Both the position numbers and the translations under genes were made by a program. From Pterobdella sp. o SKG-2022 (Eukaryota > Annelida > Clitellata > Hirudinida > Piscicolidae), in contig OZ038320.1 in NCBI GenBank assembly GCA_964035795.1, positions 26,042,118 through 26,106,117 on the forward strand: a stretch of DNA of 64,000 bases. Direction: 5' to 3'. Positions 39,961-51,018 of the stretch are shown piece by piece. How positions within the stretch are numbered: position 1 is the first letter of the stretch; each line of letters opens with the position of its first letter. A model generated the notes under the pieces. It was not told where the DNA came from. It saw only the letters and a program-made list of their open reading frames with translations, and searched no databases.

Positions 39961-40929
39961 TTACATCATATGCACCACAATGTAACTGCCGGAGAAGACG
40001 TCTCTGTTTGTAGCATTAACCAGAACTCTACACGCCAAGTACATCGTTTCGTCGTTAGTCTAGTTTGTTGTTTAAATTTTTTAAACCAAAAACTTATCAA
40101 ATAATCATTTTTTATTTGAGAAGTTTTGATTAAAAGGCTATCGATTTTTGTTTTTATGAAATAAGCCTTACAATATCTGCTTTCCAAAACATTTCACACA
40201 ACCCTAGCAACGACTGCTTACAAGAACCAGCTGCAGTGTAATCGTGGAATTCACTCGGATAACCATAACAATCCAGAAGCCATATTTTTGCTTTATCATC
40301 AACAAATGAACAAACTATTGTTTCCAACAAATAATGCCCAAAACTGTATTCAATTAATTGGTTGAAAAAAATTTAAGTTTATCATGAAATCTACGAATAT
40401 TTTATCTTAAAATAGAAGAAATTTTTTTTATTATAACTTAAGATAATTGGAAAAAAAATTCCTTCAAAATTTACCGTTTTTCATATAAAAGCTTGGAAGT
40501 TAATGCAACTACGACGTTACAGTTTATATCTTTATGATTGCTCATTTCATAAAGATTCACTTCCATTTTTAGATTTTCATAACTGTTAAGAATTTATCAA
40601 AAAGTTAAAAAGTGTTAAATAGGGGTCTCTTGTAAATATATTGAGTTATTTATAGAGTCTGTGCATCGGAATAAAGTCCAGCAAAAGCTACAAATATCTT
40701 TGGTTTGATTTGGAAAACTTTTTGAACATTATTCGACATTTTGTCATTTTCAAATTGACTATCTGAGGCAATAATTAAACATTCTTTGCCAGCTAAAGCC
40801 AAAACTGCTGATCCAATTTCCAAAATGTTCTAAAATTAATTATGGTTTTTGATAAAATTGAATTCTGGCTAAATATTTTCTACACAACAAATTTTTTAAA
40901 TAAAATAAATTCAGCAAAACCTCACTCAT
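39961..40929 (-). CDS. PSMB3: Proteasome subunit beta type-3, divergent; 5 exons, 187 aa
   Basis: Beta-3 is a non-catalytic subunit of the 20S proteasome core. Exons: 40921-40929, 40654-40829, 40475-40582, 40172-40343 and 39961-40059. The 9-nt first exon (MSE) precedes GSAVLALAGKECLIIASDS, which parallels the human GGAVMAMKGKNCVAIAADR. Further matches are FVAFAGLYSDAQTL, NLYEM, LLYEKRFGHYLLETIV, DYTAAGSCKQSLLGLCE and NATNRDVFSGSYIVVHMM, each in the order and spacing of human PSMB3. The protein ends about 18 residues before the human one and is much more diverged than EF1A or SMAD4 in this window. The intron after exon 2 starts with AT instead of GT (ATAAAT...CAG). Reading through it would stop at once, so splicing there is required unless the base is an error. 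Start and family are secure; expression is less so. Confidence 0.85.
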
Positions 40930-41722
40930 TTCCTTTTAAAAATTCATTTTTAATGCGACCGCTAACAAAACGATTGTTGCTTAGTAAGTAAGTTAATAAT
41001 TTTTTTCAAGCATAAAATATTTTTCAAACAATAGTAAGTAATAATTTTCAAGGTTTCACGTGTACTCCACTGTATTCATAAAATTTTTTCAGGTTTATCA
41101 TAGAACAAAAATACTAGAATATTAGAAAATTGAATTTTTTTCATTTATTAGTTTTTCATATTTTTATTGAAAATTAAAAATTTTTATTAACTAAGTTTAC
41201 ATGAATCCCAATTTTACGACAAAACAATTTTTAACAAAATATTAAGCTGGTAAAATAAATTGAAAAACTATGACAAAAATATAAATTAAACTTTTTTCAG
41301 AGCAAAAAAACTAAGTTTAATATGAAAAAACATTTTTCAAAACTATTCAAGTTTTTCAAAAGTTGCAACCTAAATAATCAATCGATCTAACATTTTTCTC
41401 CACTGTTTCTTCATATGAGACTCTGCCGACAAAATTGCCGGTGAAGATTCAAAAAAATGTTTACGAAAAAACATGACAACCAACATCAAAGATGACTTTT
41501 ACAGATATTCGCTATTGCACAAAAAATAACTTATTATTAAAATGTTCTATACTGTTTTAGAATGTTCTATTTTCTAAATTTTTTTAGAAAATTCAATTTT
41601 TTAAAATATTTTCACTCTATAGTATATAAACAGTTAGGTTAGAGATTTCATACTTCTGTCTCTTTAATCGATCATTACTTAATAACGTTTGAATTCATAG
41701 CGTTTTCGTTAAAATAAACACA
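40930..41722. other. Intergenic region between PSMB3 and the 41.7-kb small ORF
   Basis: No exon is recognised. The region must contain the PSMB3 promoter. A TATATAAA at 41623-41630 on the plus strand is listed with the small downstream ORF. Confidence 0.45.
41623..41630 (+). promoter_or_regulatory. TATA-box-like element upstream of the small basic ORF
   Basis: TATATAAA lies 93 bp upstream of the ATG at 41723, with a run of T/C-rich sequence between. The spacing would suit a transcription start near 41655. In AT-rich DNA such a match can be chance. Confidence 0.3.
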
Positions 41723-41914
41723 ATGACTTTGAAAGAAAATTTTCTTACTCGAAAAAAGCTACAACAGCACAGAAAAGACTGTAAAGAAAAGGCTTTTTTT
41801 AAAAATATATATACTAAGATTTTGTATAACTACAAGAAAACTAAGAAAACCCATTTCAAAACCAAAGAGGCTTTTTGGCGCTTGAAGAACGATAAATTGA
41901 TAATAAAAAGTTGA
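41723..41914 (+). CDS. Possible small, strongly basic protein, 63 aa
   Basis: The frame begins MTLKENFLTRKKLQQHRKD and ends KNDKLIIKS. About a third of the residues are Lys, Arg or His, and Trp, Phe and Tyr are spread evenly, which is not what a random AT-rich frame would give. A TATA-like box lies 93 bp upstream. I recognise no family; small ribosomal, mitochondrial or nucleolar proteins have this character, but that is only a composition argument. It may instead be one exon of a longer gene: a frame at about 42397-42485 (AFFWQDGEYGRLWKA) also looks coding, but I could not join the two. Confidence 0.35.
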   Translation: MTLKENFLTRKKLQQHRKDCKEKAFFKNIYTKILYNYKKTKKTHFKTKEAFWRLKNDKLIIKS

Positions 41915-43463
41915 CACATTTTATTCATTTGTCCCGTTTGGAACACCCTTGGACGAACCAAACACGGTTTATTGCCTCATAATGCTTCTTGCCATCTTTT
42001 ATAAGTTGACATTAGATTTTTTAAAATATTTGAATATTTCAATGAAAAAACTACTATTAAATATTTGCTATCAAAATCTATTATTTCGTTAAAAATTATA
42101 CGGTTTCATTCAAGTTAAATATTAACAATTTTAATTTAATAGAAAAAAGAATTTCATATGGGGATGTAATGATAATGAGTATTACGGTGATGATTAAAAT
42201 TATGGTAATAGTGATATTTATTATTGGCGTGGTGATAATAGTGCTTATATTGATAATTATTAAGATTTTTGTATTAAGAAAGTTAATTGTGGAGATCATA
42301 ATAGTGGTAATTATTTTGATTTAATTTCAAGGAAGTATTATAAGTATTCAGATAAGACATGTAGGTTTATAAAAAAAAATGATAATCCAGCTGTGAGCGG
42401 CTGAAGAATGCTTTTTTCTGGCAAGATGGTGAATATGGAAGGCTATGGAAGGCTGCTATTAACATAAATGTTGCACAAGTGAAATGAAAACTCTTAAATT
42501 CAGATTGAAAGTGTAAGATAACCTGTCTACAATAAACTTAGAACAATCAATGGATAATTAAACAATTACTGTGTTTGTGATTGAAATTTTTTTATTGTCT
42601 GGAAATCGAAACGAATTTCTGAAATTTGAGTCTCCGAACACCCGACCGACTCTGGGCCCAGTCTTCCCCCCTTTTCTTTTATGGGTTTTTTGAAGAAAGA
42701 ACTGAAACAAAACTGTATGGGTTGGTGTAGTGCACAGAAAAAGCATTTAAGCTACGGTTTGGTTGGCCTTCATCCATGGGTCATTCGGCCGGAAACTCAA
42801 AGTGCCTATTAAGTATTGCGGCTCAAGACTTTTCATACAGCTTGAATGTTTATTAATTTTGATGTACTTCAAGTTCATTCAATTGAATTCGTTTATTGTG
42901 TTTGATTCGTATTCAACTTTTTTTTCGTTTCACGAATGAATGCTTTTTAAGCATAGTGCTCACAAAACAACTAAACAGAATTTTTTTGATTCATTAAAAA
43001 AACCATTGTCTGCTATAACTTACTTTGTGTAAAGGAAAAATTATAGAATCAAACCATCAAAGAGCTAACAAACATAGAAATAAAAATTTATATTAATCCG
43101 CATTTATTTCATCTGAACAAACTAAAGAAAATCAGAACACATTTATAAAAAATGCTACTCAGCATAAAAAAATGTTATAATCTGAGTCAAATTAAAGTGA
43201 AAATTTTAACGGAAGGATATCTTCAAGGAGCCCCATAAAATTATGTTTGATTCAAATTGTCTCTTTTAATGAAGTCGAACTCGTTAAAAGCTTTATTGGA
43301 GAATTTAATTATTTTCTGAACGTGTGTGGAGTTTTCTAGTTTGAATAAAGGCTTATTTAGCTATTAAAAATACTTCTCTTACAAAGCTAACGATTTAAAA
43401 TAACTTTTTTGACTTGCTAATTTTTCATGAAGTGCAAAATACTTCCACAAATAAAAATTTTTT
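41915..43463. other. Intergenic region with a GC-richer patch
   Basis: About 42130-42330 is a simple-sequence-like stretch of GAT/AAT/GGT words. About 42395-42490 has a short frame reading LKNAFFWQDGEYGRLWKA. About 42600-42840 is unusually rich in G and C and includes GGGCCC and CATTCGGCCGGAAAC. None could be tied to a known gene or RNA. The remainder is plain AT-rich DNA. Confidence 0.4.
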
Positions 43464-44385
43464 TCAAAATAAAATGCTGCTTTTTTCGTCGGTTATAAAA
43501 AACGAAGATTCAAAAACAAAGTTTGAAGCTTTTTCGCCATAAAGTTCTCCATATAGGTTTGATAACTCTCTCAAAAACTCAATCACAAAGGAATAGAAAT
43601 TTAGTTTGTCTTGATTATAACTGTGGTAACATGGAAAGTTTAATCTTATCAATTAGATTTTTACGAACTCGGTTATTCGTAATGAAAATTAAACAAAAAA
43701 CACATATTAAATAATTATTTGAATAGATTTTTAATGAAAAATTTTTACTTCTTACAGATCCATTCGTTTTTGTTCGACGTCAGCTTTTCTAAAGCAAAAC
43801 TCCATTTTTCTTCATCGAGTATTATTGATGATTTTGGTTTAATTATCAAACTTTGTTTCCAATCATAATTTAAGCTTGAATTTTCGTGTTTGTGAGATTT
43901 TCTTGAAAAAAAATAATTTTTATAATAATTATAAAATAAAAAGTAATTGAATTTTTTCAACTTTGTTATATGAAGGCCATTTTGGTCAAAATGTATTATT
44001 CTTCCCACGCCATCAATTATTCCAATGTGCAAATCTGCTTTACCATTATAACCTTTACAATTTTTATTCAAGGTTCATATAGGAAGATTTTATTAACACT
44101 AGTATTCAAAATAAAAAAGAGTTAAAAATTAACGAATAATATTTTTAAAAACTGTTTAAAATAGTTTACTTAAGAATACTAACCTCGAAAATGTCTCAAT
44201 AAACGGTACAATGGCAATTGAAAATCGATTTCGAAAGCGTTTTGAAGTGGATTAGTAATCACTGTTGAATAAACTCCGGAAAAATTTAAAGACTTGTCGC
44301 AAATTAAACAAACATTCAGATTGCCAATACATTCAATTTTAGAATTCCAATATGTAAAATAATATGATTTTGCTTTTTCGTTCAT
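43464..44385 (-). CDS. MKRN2 opposite-strand (MKRN2OS/C3orf83)-like protein, 3 exons, 220 aa
   Basis: Exons: 44184-44385, 43749-44052 and 43464-43620, with matching phases. The assignment rests on YNGKADLHIGIIDGVGRIIH followed by a Gly-rich turn, a Trp-Ser-containing strand and later ICKNYNQDKLNFYSFVIEFL. These parallel YDGRSDLHVGI and YEEDHHNCYSYALTFI as I remember the human protein, in the same order and in a protein of similar length. The biochemical role of the family is not known to me. Human has Cys where this protein has Phe (NFYSF). An alternative donor two codons upstream (GTAAGA) does not keep frame with the third exon. The gene is head to head with SMAD4, 517 bp away, and the name comes from a vertebrate arrangement that does not apply here. 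The terminal part after about residue 195 is uncertain. Confidence 0.6.
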
Positions 44386-44902
44386 TATCTCAAGAACCTA
44401 CTTGATATCTAAATGCGTCTTTTTAAATATAATTCATTGATTATTTTTATATCATAATAAAAGAAAATACCGGAAAACCATTATAGTTATTCATAAAAAT
44501 ATTTATTGATTAATAATATGAGATTATTAGTCAAACAGTGCTTAGAATTAAAAAGTTAAAGGTGAGTTTATAAAAAGACCAAATGGTTAATTAAATTAAA
44601 ACTCTCGTTTCGTATGTTTTTGACTTCTATCAAGGATTTTTTTTATTGTAATCAGATTTCATTTTTTTCGATAATTGGTATTGCAAATTGAAAGCAATCT
44701 GAGGTTCGTAGTTTGAGCATTTGCTTTACCTTTTTAAAATAAACAAAATTAGTATTATTGCTATAGACTAAATTTTAATCAAGAATTTCGAAATTCTTAA
44801 ACTTTTAGCAAAGCTTTGTTAATTTAATGAAAATTTTAATACTCTTCAGTATTTTTCATGTTTATATGAGATTAATAAACAGGTTTAAGCTAATTTTAAA
44901 AG
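44386..44902. promoter_or_regulatory. 517-bp bidirectional intergenic region between the MKRN2OS-like gene and SMAD4
   Basis: Both start codons point outward from this gap. It is uniformly AT-rich, with no TATA box at a usable distance that stands out from background. Assigned as a promoter region by position only. Confidence 0.45.
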
Positions 44903-47900
44903 ATGTCAAGCATAGTGATGCAGCAACCCTCTGCATCAGTTCTTCCTCCTACCTCATCAGATGCTTGCTTAAGTATAGTTCATAGTTTGATGTGTCATAG
45001 ACAAGGAGGAGAAAGTGAATCATTCAGTAAAAGAGCCATTGAGTCATTAGTGAAAAAGCTGAAGGAAAAAAGAGATGAGTTGGATAATCTCATCACTGCT
45101 GTTACAACCAGTGGAGCTCATCCTACCAAGTGTGTCACAATTCCAAGAACTCTTGACGGTCGATTACAGGTTTATATATATTAATAATTTTGAATCTTTT
45201 ATAAATTTTTAAATTTTAAACACTGTTATTTGTTATCAAACTGAATAAAGGTGGCAGGTAGAAAAGGTTTTCCACATGTTGTATATGCTAGAATATGGAG
45301 ATGGCCTGATCTACATAAAAATGAATTGAAACCAATTAAATTTTGTCAGTTTGCATTTGATCTCAAAAGAGATAGTGTGTGTATCAATCCTTACCACTAT
45401 GAACGAGTGGTTTGTCCTGGAATAGGTATTTGAGGAATTGATATATAATATTTAGTGAAAATTTCTATTTCAAAATAAATTTGAATTTCTATTTCATTTT
45501 TTACAGATCTAAGTGGGCTAAGTATAGATCCTACTAGTAAGAAATTACATTAGATTTTGATATTGATTTTAATTTTGGTTAATTTTAACTATATGTAATC
45601 AGAAAAATTAATATTGAGTATTTATCTACAGCCAATACAGGTAATAACAATGACTACTCTTTATCATCATCAAAACATGACAACTCACCTCATGACAACA
45701 ACTATTATAGTCAGTTAATGTTTAAACTGTTTATATTTTTGATATTTATTTCATTCATTCTGTTCATATGATTTTTTCATACATATTCCATTTAAAATTA
45801 CAGATAATCGATATTTGTCTTCTTTGAGCAACAACATGTACCTACAACAACCACCACATAACATGCTTTTCTACGGCCATCCTCCCAACAACAATCTTCA
45901 CCATCAGCAATACAAGTTTTCTCTACCTTTACCTTTTTATCAACAACAGCAAATGTTGCCCAACAATCAAGTCTATCCCATGCCTGCTGATCCTTTGGCT
46001 CCCATGATGATGTCATTACATGATAACCAATCAATGCTTTTTCCCCATCCACAAGCTCAATCTTTTGGTTCATTAGACAAAGCAACTGATCATTATCGCT
46101 CCTATCATAATTCCATGTGGAATAACTTTCCCAATAATAATGATAATATTAATGTAAATTCAAAAAAAAATGTGAATATAAGTTCAAATAAAAATATTGA
46201 TGACATTCCTAATAAAAATGCTAATGGAGTTGATCGAAACAACAATGAGAATAAAAATAATGGTGCAAGTGAATGTGATGATAGTCATAGATCAAACACA
46301 AATACAACAGAGAGCTTCAACAAGGACAAAAGTGTTGATATTAATAAGTTCAATCAACAAATCGAAAATAAAAAAGACAATAATATGCAGAATGAAAGGA
46401 TTACAGCATCTAATGTTTCTTCTAAAAATTCTCAGTTAAAATTTGATGAAAATGAAACTTTTAGAAATATAAACACTACAAAAAATGTATCTTTGAATAA
46501 TAAGAATCTTGATTCCTTAAACAACAATATAATAAACCAGAAAAGTGATAAATCTGTAGTTGATAATTCTAATAAAAAAAGCAACGATAATTATGCTATC
46601 ATTACTAAGGATACTAATGATAACAGTAATAATAATAAAGAAAATGAAGTTAGCGTTTCATCTTCAGGTCCAGGATCAAAAAATATGAACAGTTTCACTC
46701 CAAAAAGTATTGATTTTAATGGTGAAATATTAAGTAATACAACTGCTACAACTAACATAAACATACTGAATGCAAATAACAAGCATGGAAACAATGAAAA
46801 GGATAAAAGCAACTTGCCAAAACCTCAAGCACCAGTCTCATGTAGGCAACTGTTCTTATACTGTATTCCCTTTTAAGCGAATTAGCTTTAGTTTCATTTT
46901 CAATATTACTTCATAATCATCGTCGTTTTACGTGTGTTTCATGATTGTATTTATGTCAATATAACAGGTCTTTCAACGCAGCAGCACTTACCACACACCA
47001 CATCCACCCCTCTCATACCCCAACCACCTTTATCTAACCTACCAGGTCAATTACTCCATTTATTCTGTTTATTAGGTTTATAATATAATCTTTTCACTTC
47101 TTAATAAAATTAAAGTTTATTTTAAAAACTTTTAATTTTCAAATAAAGTTTTCACGTGTTCACCACAGCACCTGAATACTGGTGCACAATAACCTACTTT
47201 GAGCTTGACCAGCAAGTGGGTGAGACATTCCGTGTGGCGTCCCCCTCCGTCACTGTTGATGGCTACACCAATCCTTCCAGCAGTAACAGGTATGATGCAT
47301 GGAGTCATGTATGTATACTTATGTATAAATGTACGTGTGTGAATCAATCATCAGCCACCCGAAGATGGGGTTTCAGTAGCGCAATATGTATGTTTCACAG
47401 TTAATAAAGTTATAGTGACCCATGAATATAATTTCAGAACACTAGTAAGTTTATTAAGATACGAAGCTTTTCGTTAACAACGTAACATTTTCAAGTATGA
47501 GAAACCGTTTGATTGATCAATAAAACGGTTTCTCATACTTGAAAATGTTACGTTGTTAACTAAAAGCTTCGTATCTTAATAAACTTACTAGTGTTTTGAA
47601 ATTATATTCATTTTACGGTTTGGCTTTTGAAAAAATCACTATAGTGACCCATTCAAGAGTTTATTTTAGATCAATTTTTAATTAAGTATTGATAGGCGTG
47701 TTATTTAAGTAAAATGATGGGTTTTGATTTCAATAGAAACAATTGAAATGTCTTGTAAAAGATTCATAAAAATTTAATAAATTAACTCACCTCAATTAAA
47801 AGTTTTGATTAAGCCATCAAGCTAAAGAAAAACTGCATAGATAAGAAGTTATATTAATATTAAAACAATCAAGATATGGCAATAATATTTTTTTCTTTCA

Positions 47901-49076
47901 AGATTTTGTCTAGGAAAGCTTTCAAATGTTCATCGTACGGAAATTTCAGAAAGATCAAGGTACTTTCATGTATACAACTATATCTATTTGTTTTTTTTTA
48001 TAAACTAGCATTAAAACTATTCGATAGATTTTAAATTAAAATTTATTGGTTTTAATAAATGCATGTTATATATTTGTAGACTGTACATAGGAAAAGGGGT
48101 ACAGTTGAATGTTTTTGGGGAGGGTGATGTGTGGATCAAGTGTTTAAGTAACCATAGGTTAGTCCATTCATTATTTTATCGTTCATAATATCTTTGCATT
48201 AACTAGAATTTAATCATAATAACAAGAATGACATTTTTCTCACCCTATTATGTATTTCGCTTAAAAATTTGAAATTTTATAATATTTTTCAGTATTGGTG
48301 ACATAAAAATGATTTCTCGATAACATTTGTCCACTTTCAGTTTGTTTGTAAAGAGCTTCTACCTAGATAGAGAAGCGGGCAGAGCGCCTGGTGATGCTGT
48401 CCACAAAATCTATCCAAACGCCAACATCAAGGTAGGGTATTATCATCAAAACTCAAGTTGGCTATAAGCAATTGAATCTTATAGTTACTTTTTTTTCTAT
48501 AGCCTAAAAATTATTAGAAGTTTGAGTTTAGAAGTGTGAGTGTAGTCTGGAATTTGCAGGTGTTTGATTTGAAGCAGTGTCATATGCAAATTCAACAAGA
48601 AGCAGCTAACTCCTTAGCAGCCATCGCAGCTCAGGTGGCTGCAGTTGCTGGAGGAGTGCAAGGAGTTCCTGGTGCTAACAATCCAGCTCTCAGTCGGTGT
48701 TCGTTTGGTTTTTATGGCGTTTTAATGCTTGGCTCCAGTACTTTTAAGTTTTGAGTTTTATCCCTAATTAATCTTAACAATTTTTTGTGAATTCTCCATA
48801 ATTGTAATAACGTTTTTAAAAGTTTTTTATTTCTTTTATACAGGTCTATCTGCCGCAGCTGGGGTAGGTGTGGATGATTTAAGAAAGTTGTGTTCCTTAC
48901 AAATGAGTTATGTAAAGGGCTGGGGACCCGACTACCCCAGGCCGTCAATAAAAGACACTCCCTGTTGGATAGAAGTGCAGCTACATAGGCCTTTACAACT
49001 GCTTGATGAACTTCTCCAATCTATGCCTTTACTCTCTGACCCCCGCAGACGCCAAAGGCCTTTTATGCTCTTATGA
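44903..49076 (+). CDS. SMAD4: SMAD4 (co-Smad) of TGF-beta/BMP signalling, 12 exons, 792 aa
   Basis: The co-Smad pairs with receptor-activated Smads and binds DNA in the nucleus. Exons: 44903-45169, 45251-45425, 45507-45536, 45632-45709, 45804-46841, 46968-47045, 47169-47289, 47903-47959, 48080-48157, 48341-48431, 48560-48692 and 48844-49076; all phases join. MH1 (about 15-145) has [15 protein letters not shown], the DNA-contacting hairpin region [20 protein letters not shown], and zinc ligands in [15 protein letters not shown]2 (from about 556) has [55 protein letters not shown] and the Ala/Gln-rich insert diagnostic of SMAD4 ([18 protein letters not shown]). It lacks the C-terminal SSXS of receptor Smads. 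The linker is about 400 residues, against roughly 180 in human, mostly one Asn/Ser/Lys-rich exon. The C-terminus carries an extra Arg-rich stretch ([12 protein letters not shown]). Candidate poly(A) signal AATAAA at 49608-49613. Confidence 0.97.
47424..47612. mobile_element. Long near-perfect inverted repeat (foldback/MITE-like) in a SMAD4 intron
   Basis: A left arm at about 47431-47513 and a right arm at about 47524-47611 are almost exact reverse complements over about 80 bp, for example TTAAGATACGAAGCTTTT against AAAAGCTTCGTATCTTAA. They are separated by about 10 bp. The outermost bases, ATAGTGACCCAT on the left, recur as ATAGTGACCCAT at 47641-47652, which may be a flanking direct repeat. 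It sits between SMAD4 exons 7 and 8. Confidence 0.75.
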
Positions 49077-50642
49077 ATATCCTTGAGTCTTTATGTTAAC
49101 TTTTTAAATGGAGAATGCTTTATTGGTTTTTTACTGGTGTCGATTGTTTTTTGAATTTATTCATGACAGTAGTTTTGAAGAGATAAATGGAGTGATAATT
49201 ATTTTTCCTAAATTTATATTTTATATACACCTTCACTATTAATTATTTTGGTATTAAAAACAGTTTATAATAAATTATAAATTAAAAAATTTAATTTGCT
49301 TCATAATATTATTCAGAGTCTTATATATTTTGATATTCCTCTTTTTGCATCACACTACTCACTTGTAGCAACCAAGTTATGATGTTATGGCAGGCTTTTA
49401 AACCAGCTTTTAATTACATTTCATGCTTGGAATGCTTTTTACTCCAGTTTCACCCACCTAGACACTGTCTCATATTGTAAGGTTTATCCGAATATTATGC
49501 TTTTTTGAATGTATTAATGTATTTTCTAATGGTAATATATTTTACTCTAATATAAGTTTTATTTCTTGTTATTTATATACTATGTAAGCCCTTAATCTAT
49601 TCAAGAAAATAAATGGTCAAATTTCATCTATTCGGACAATGTCTTCTTCATACATAGTTTTTGAAGTATTCCATAGCTATCAGATTTCTATTTATTAATA
49701 TGGCTAATTTCATATTTTAAACGATTGATGCTCTATAGTTTGATTTTATTTATGATTGATAGCTCAAAAATTGCTTCATACACACTGCCACATAAATGTT
49801 ATTGTTATTGTTGCTTTATTTTCACAACCACTTTTTTCAATTTGATTTTATTTATGATTTCATTCACACAATCTCATAGCTCTCCTTCGGTTTGGAGGGT
49901 TCAAAACATTCATGCATATCATGTGAAAAATGTATTTTTTAAACATCCATAGTATTTTTCTTTTTGTTTTCAATTTTCCTGCTTTTATAGTTCATGTTTG
50001 AAATGAAGGTTCTATTAATTATTGTTATTTATTAAATCGAGGTTCAATTTGTCACTGTTGCTTTCATTTTTATTTTTTCTATAATATTTTCGTTTACCAT
50101 TACACTGTTCTCATTAATAAAGATTGTAATTATTCACTTTAAGGCCAACCTTTGTCTTGTTAGCTCCTTTCCTGGTTTTCTTCTTCATTTTTAAGTTACC
50201 AAGTAACGTTGTTTTTTATGAATATTTCTTTTCAAGTTTGTGGCTTTTAAATTTATTACTTTTTTTTCAACCGAAAGTTCTTTGAAATAACTTGCACGTA
50301 TGGTGCTATTTTAAAATATCAAAACGACAGTTAATGAAACCAATTTTGACATTTAGAATTTTATGGTATTTCAAATATAACTTCTGAGTGATATTTTTTA
50401 TAAAATTTTACAAAAAACTTTTTTAAAAGTTAGAATTATGTATTTGACAAAAATATGTTTTAGGATATGATTTATTTGTTTTTGAATCATGTGTAAGCCA
50501 TATTTGTATTGAAATTTAGAGTTTCTCATGAAATTTGACTATAAATTTTGTCTTAAATTTTCCAATGTTTTTAAAATATTTTCTATCTTATAGAATTATA
50601 ATTTTAATGAAGAAATATACAAAATTAAACTTTAATTTTCAT
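49077..50642. other. SMAD4 3' flank and AT-rich intergenic sequence
   Basis: It probably includes the SMAD4 3' UTR to about 49630, judging from the AATAAA at 49608-49613. Nothing else is supported. Confidence 0.5.
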
Positions 50643-51018
50643 CTATTTCATTTTAAAGCCATCTTTGTGAAATTTAATCGGCTCTTGACAAGTTTTATCA
50701 AAACACGTTGACATAATATCATCAATTTTATGTTTTTGTGAATTTTTAAATAGAATTTTTCGAGTTTTTTGGTCTCGTTTTTAATGTAATAAATTGATTT
50801 TTAAAGTTGTTTTAAAATTTTTGAAAATTTTTTCATTTTGGATGAATTCAATATATATAAGATTAATTTTTGTCTTTGACTCAGGACCGTCACAGCACAG
50901 ATAATCTTCACTCACCTTACCATCTTTATACATTTCCTCAAAGTAATAATTTTCAATCTTCCCCTTTCTTGGCTTTTCTAGTTTGAAAATTGGTTTAATA
51001 GGTTCTTTCCGCACGTTC
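50643..51018 (-). CDS. Terminal exons of an unidentified gene
   Basis: A minus-strand frame at 51018-50916 follows an AG acceptor (TTTTATAG) and reads VRKEPIKPIFKLEKPRKG, then IENYYFEEMYKDGK up to a consensus donor (GTGAGTG). A second stretch, about 50750-50643, reads MSTCFDKTCQEPIKFHKDG and ends in TAG. Both are richer in charged and Cys residues than random frames here and share an EPIK/KDG pattern. I could not join them in phase: the first frame is also open past the donor (VSEDYLCCDGPES). Upstream exons were not found in 51019-51823. The family is not recognised. Possible alternatives are a spliced short gene or an exapted repeat. Confidence 0.35.

Noticed and set aside
42096..42299. 67-codon Ile/Thr-rich minus frame
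   Set aside because: It is produced by a simple GAT/AAT-type repeat and has no protein-like composition.
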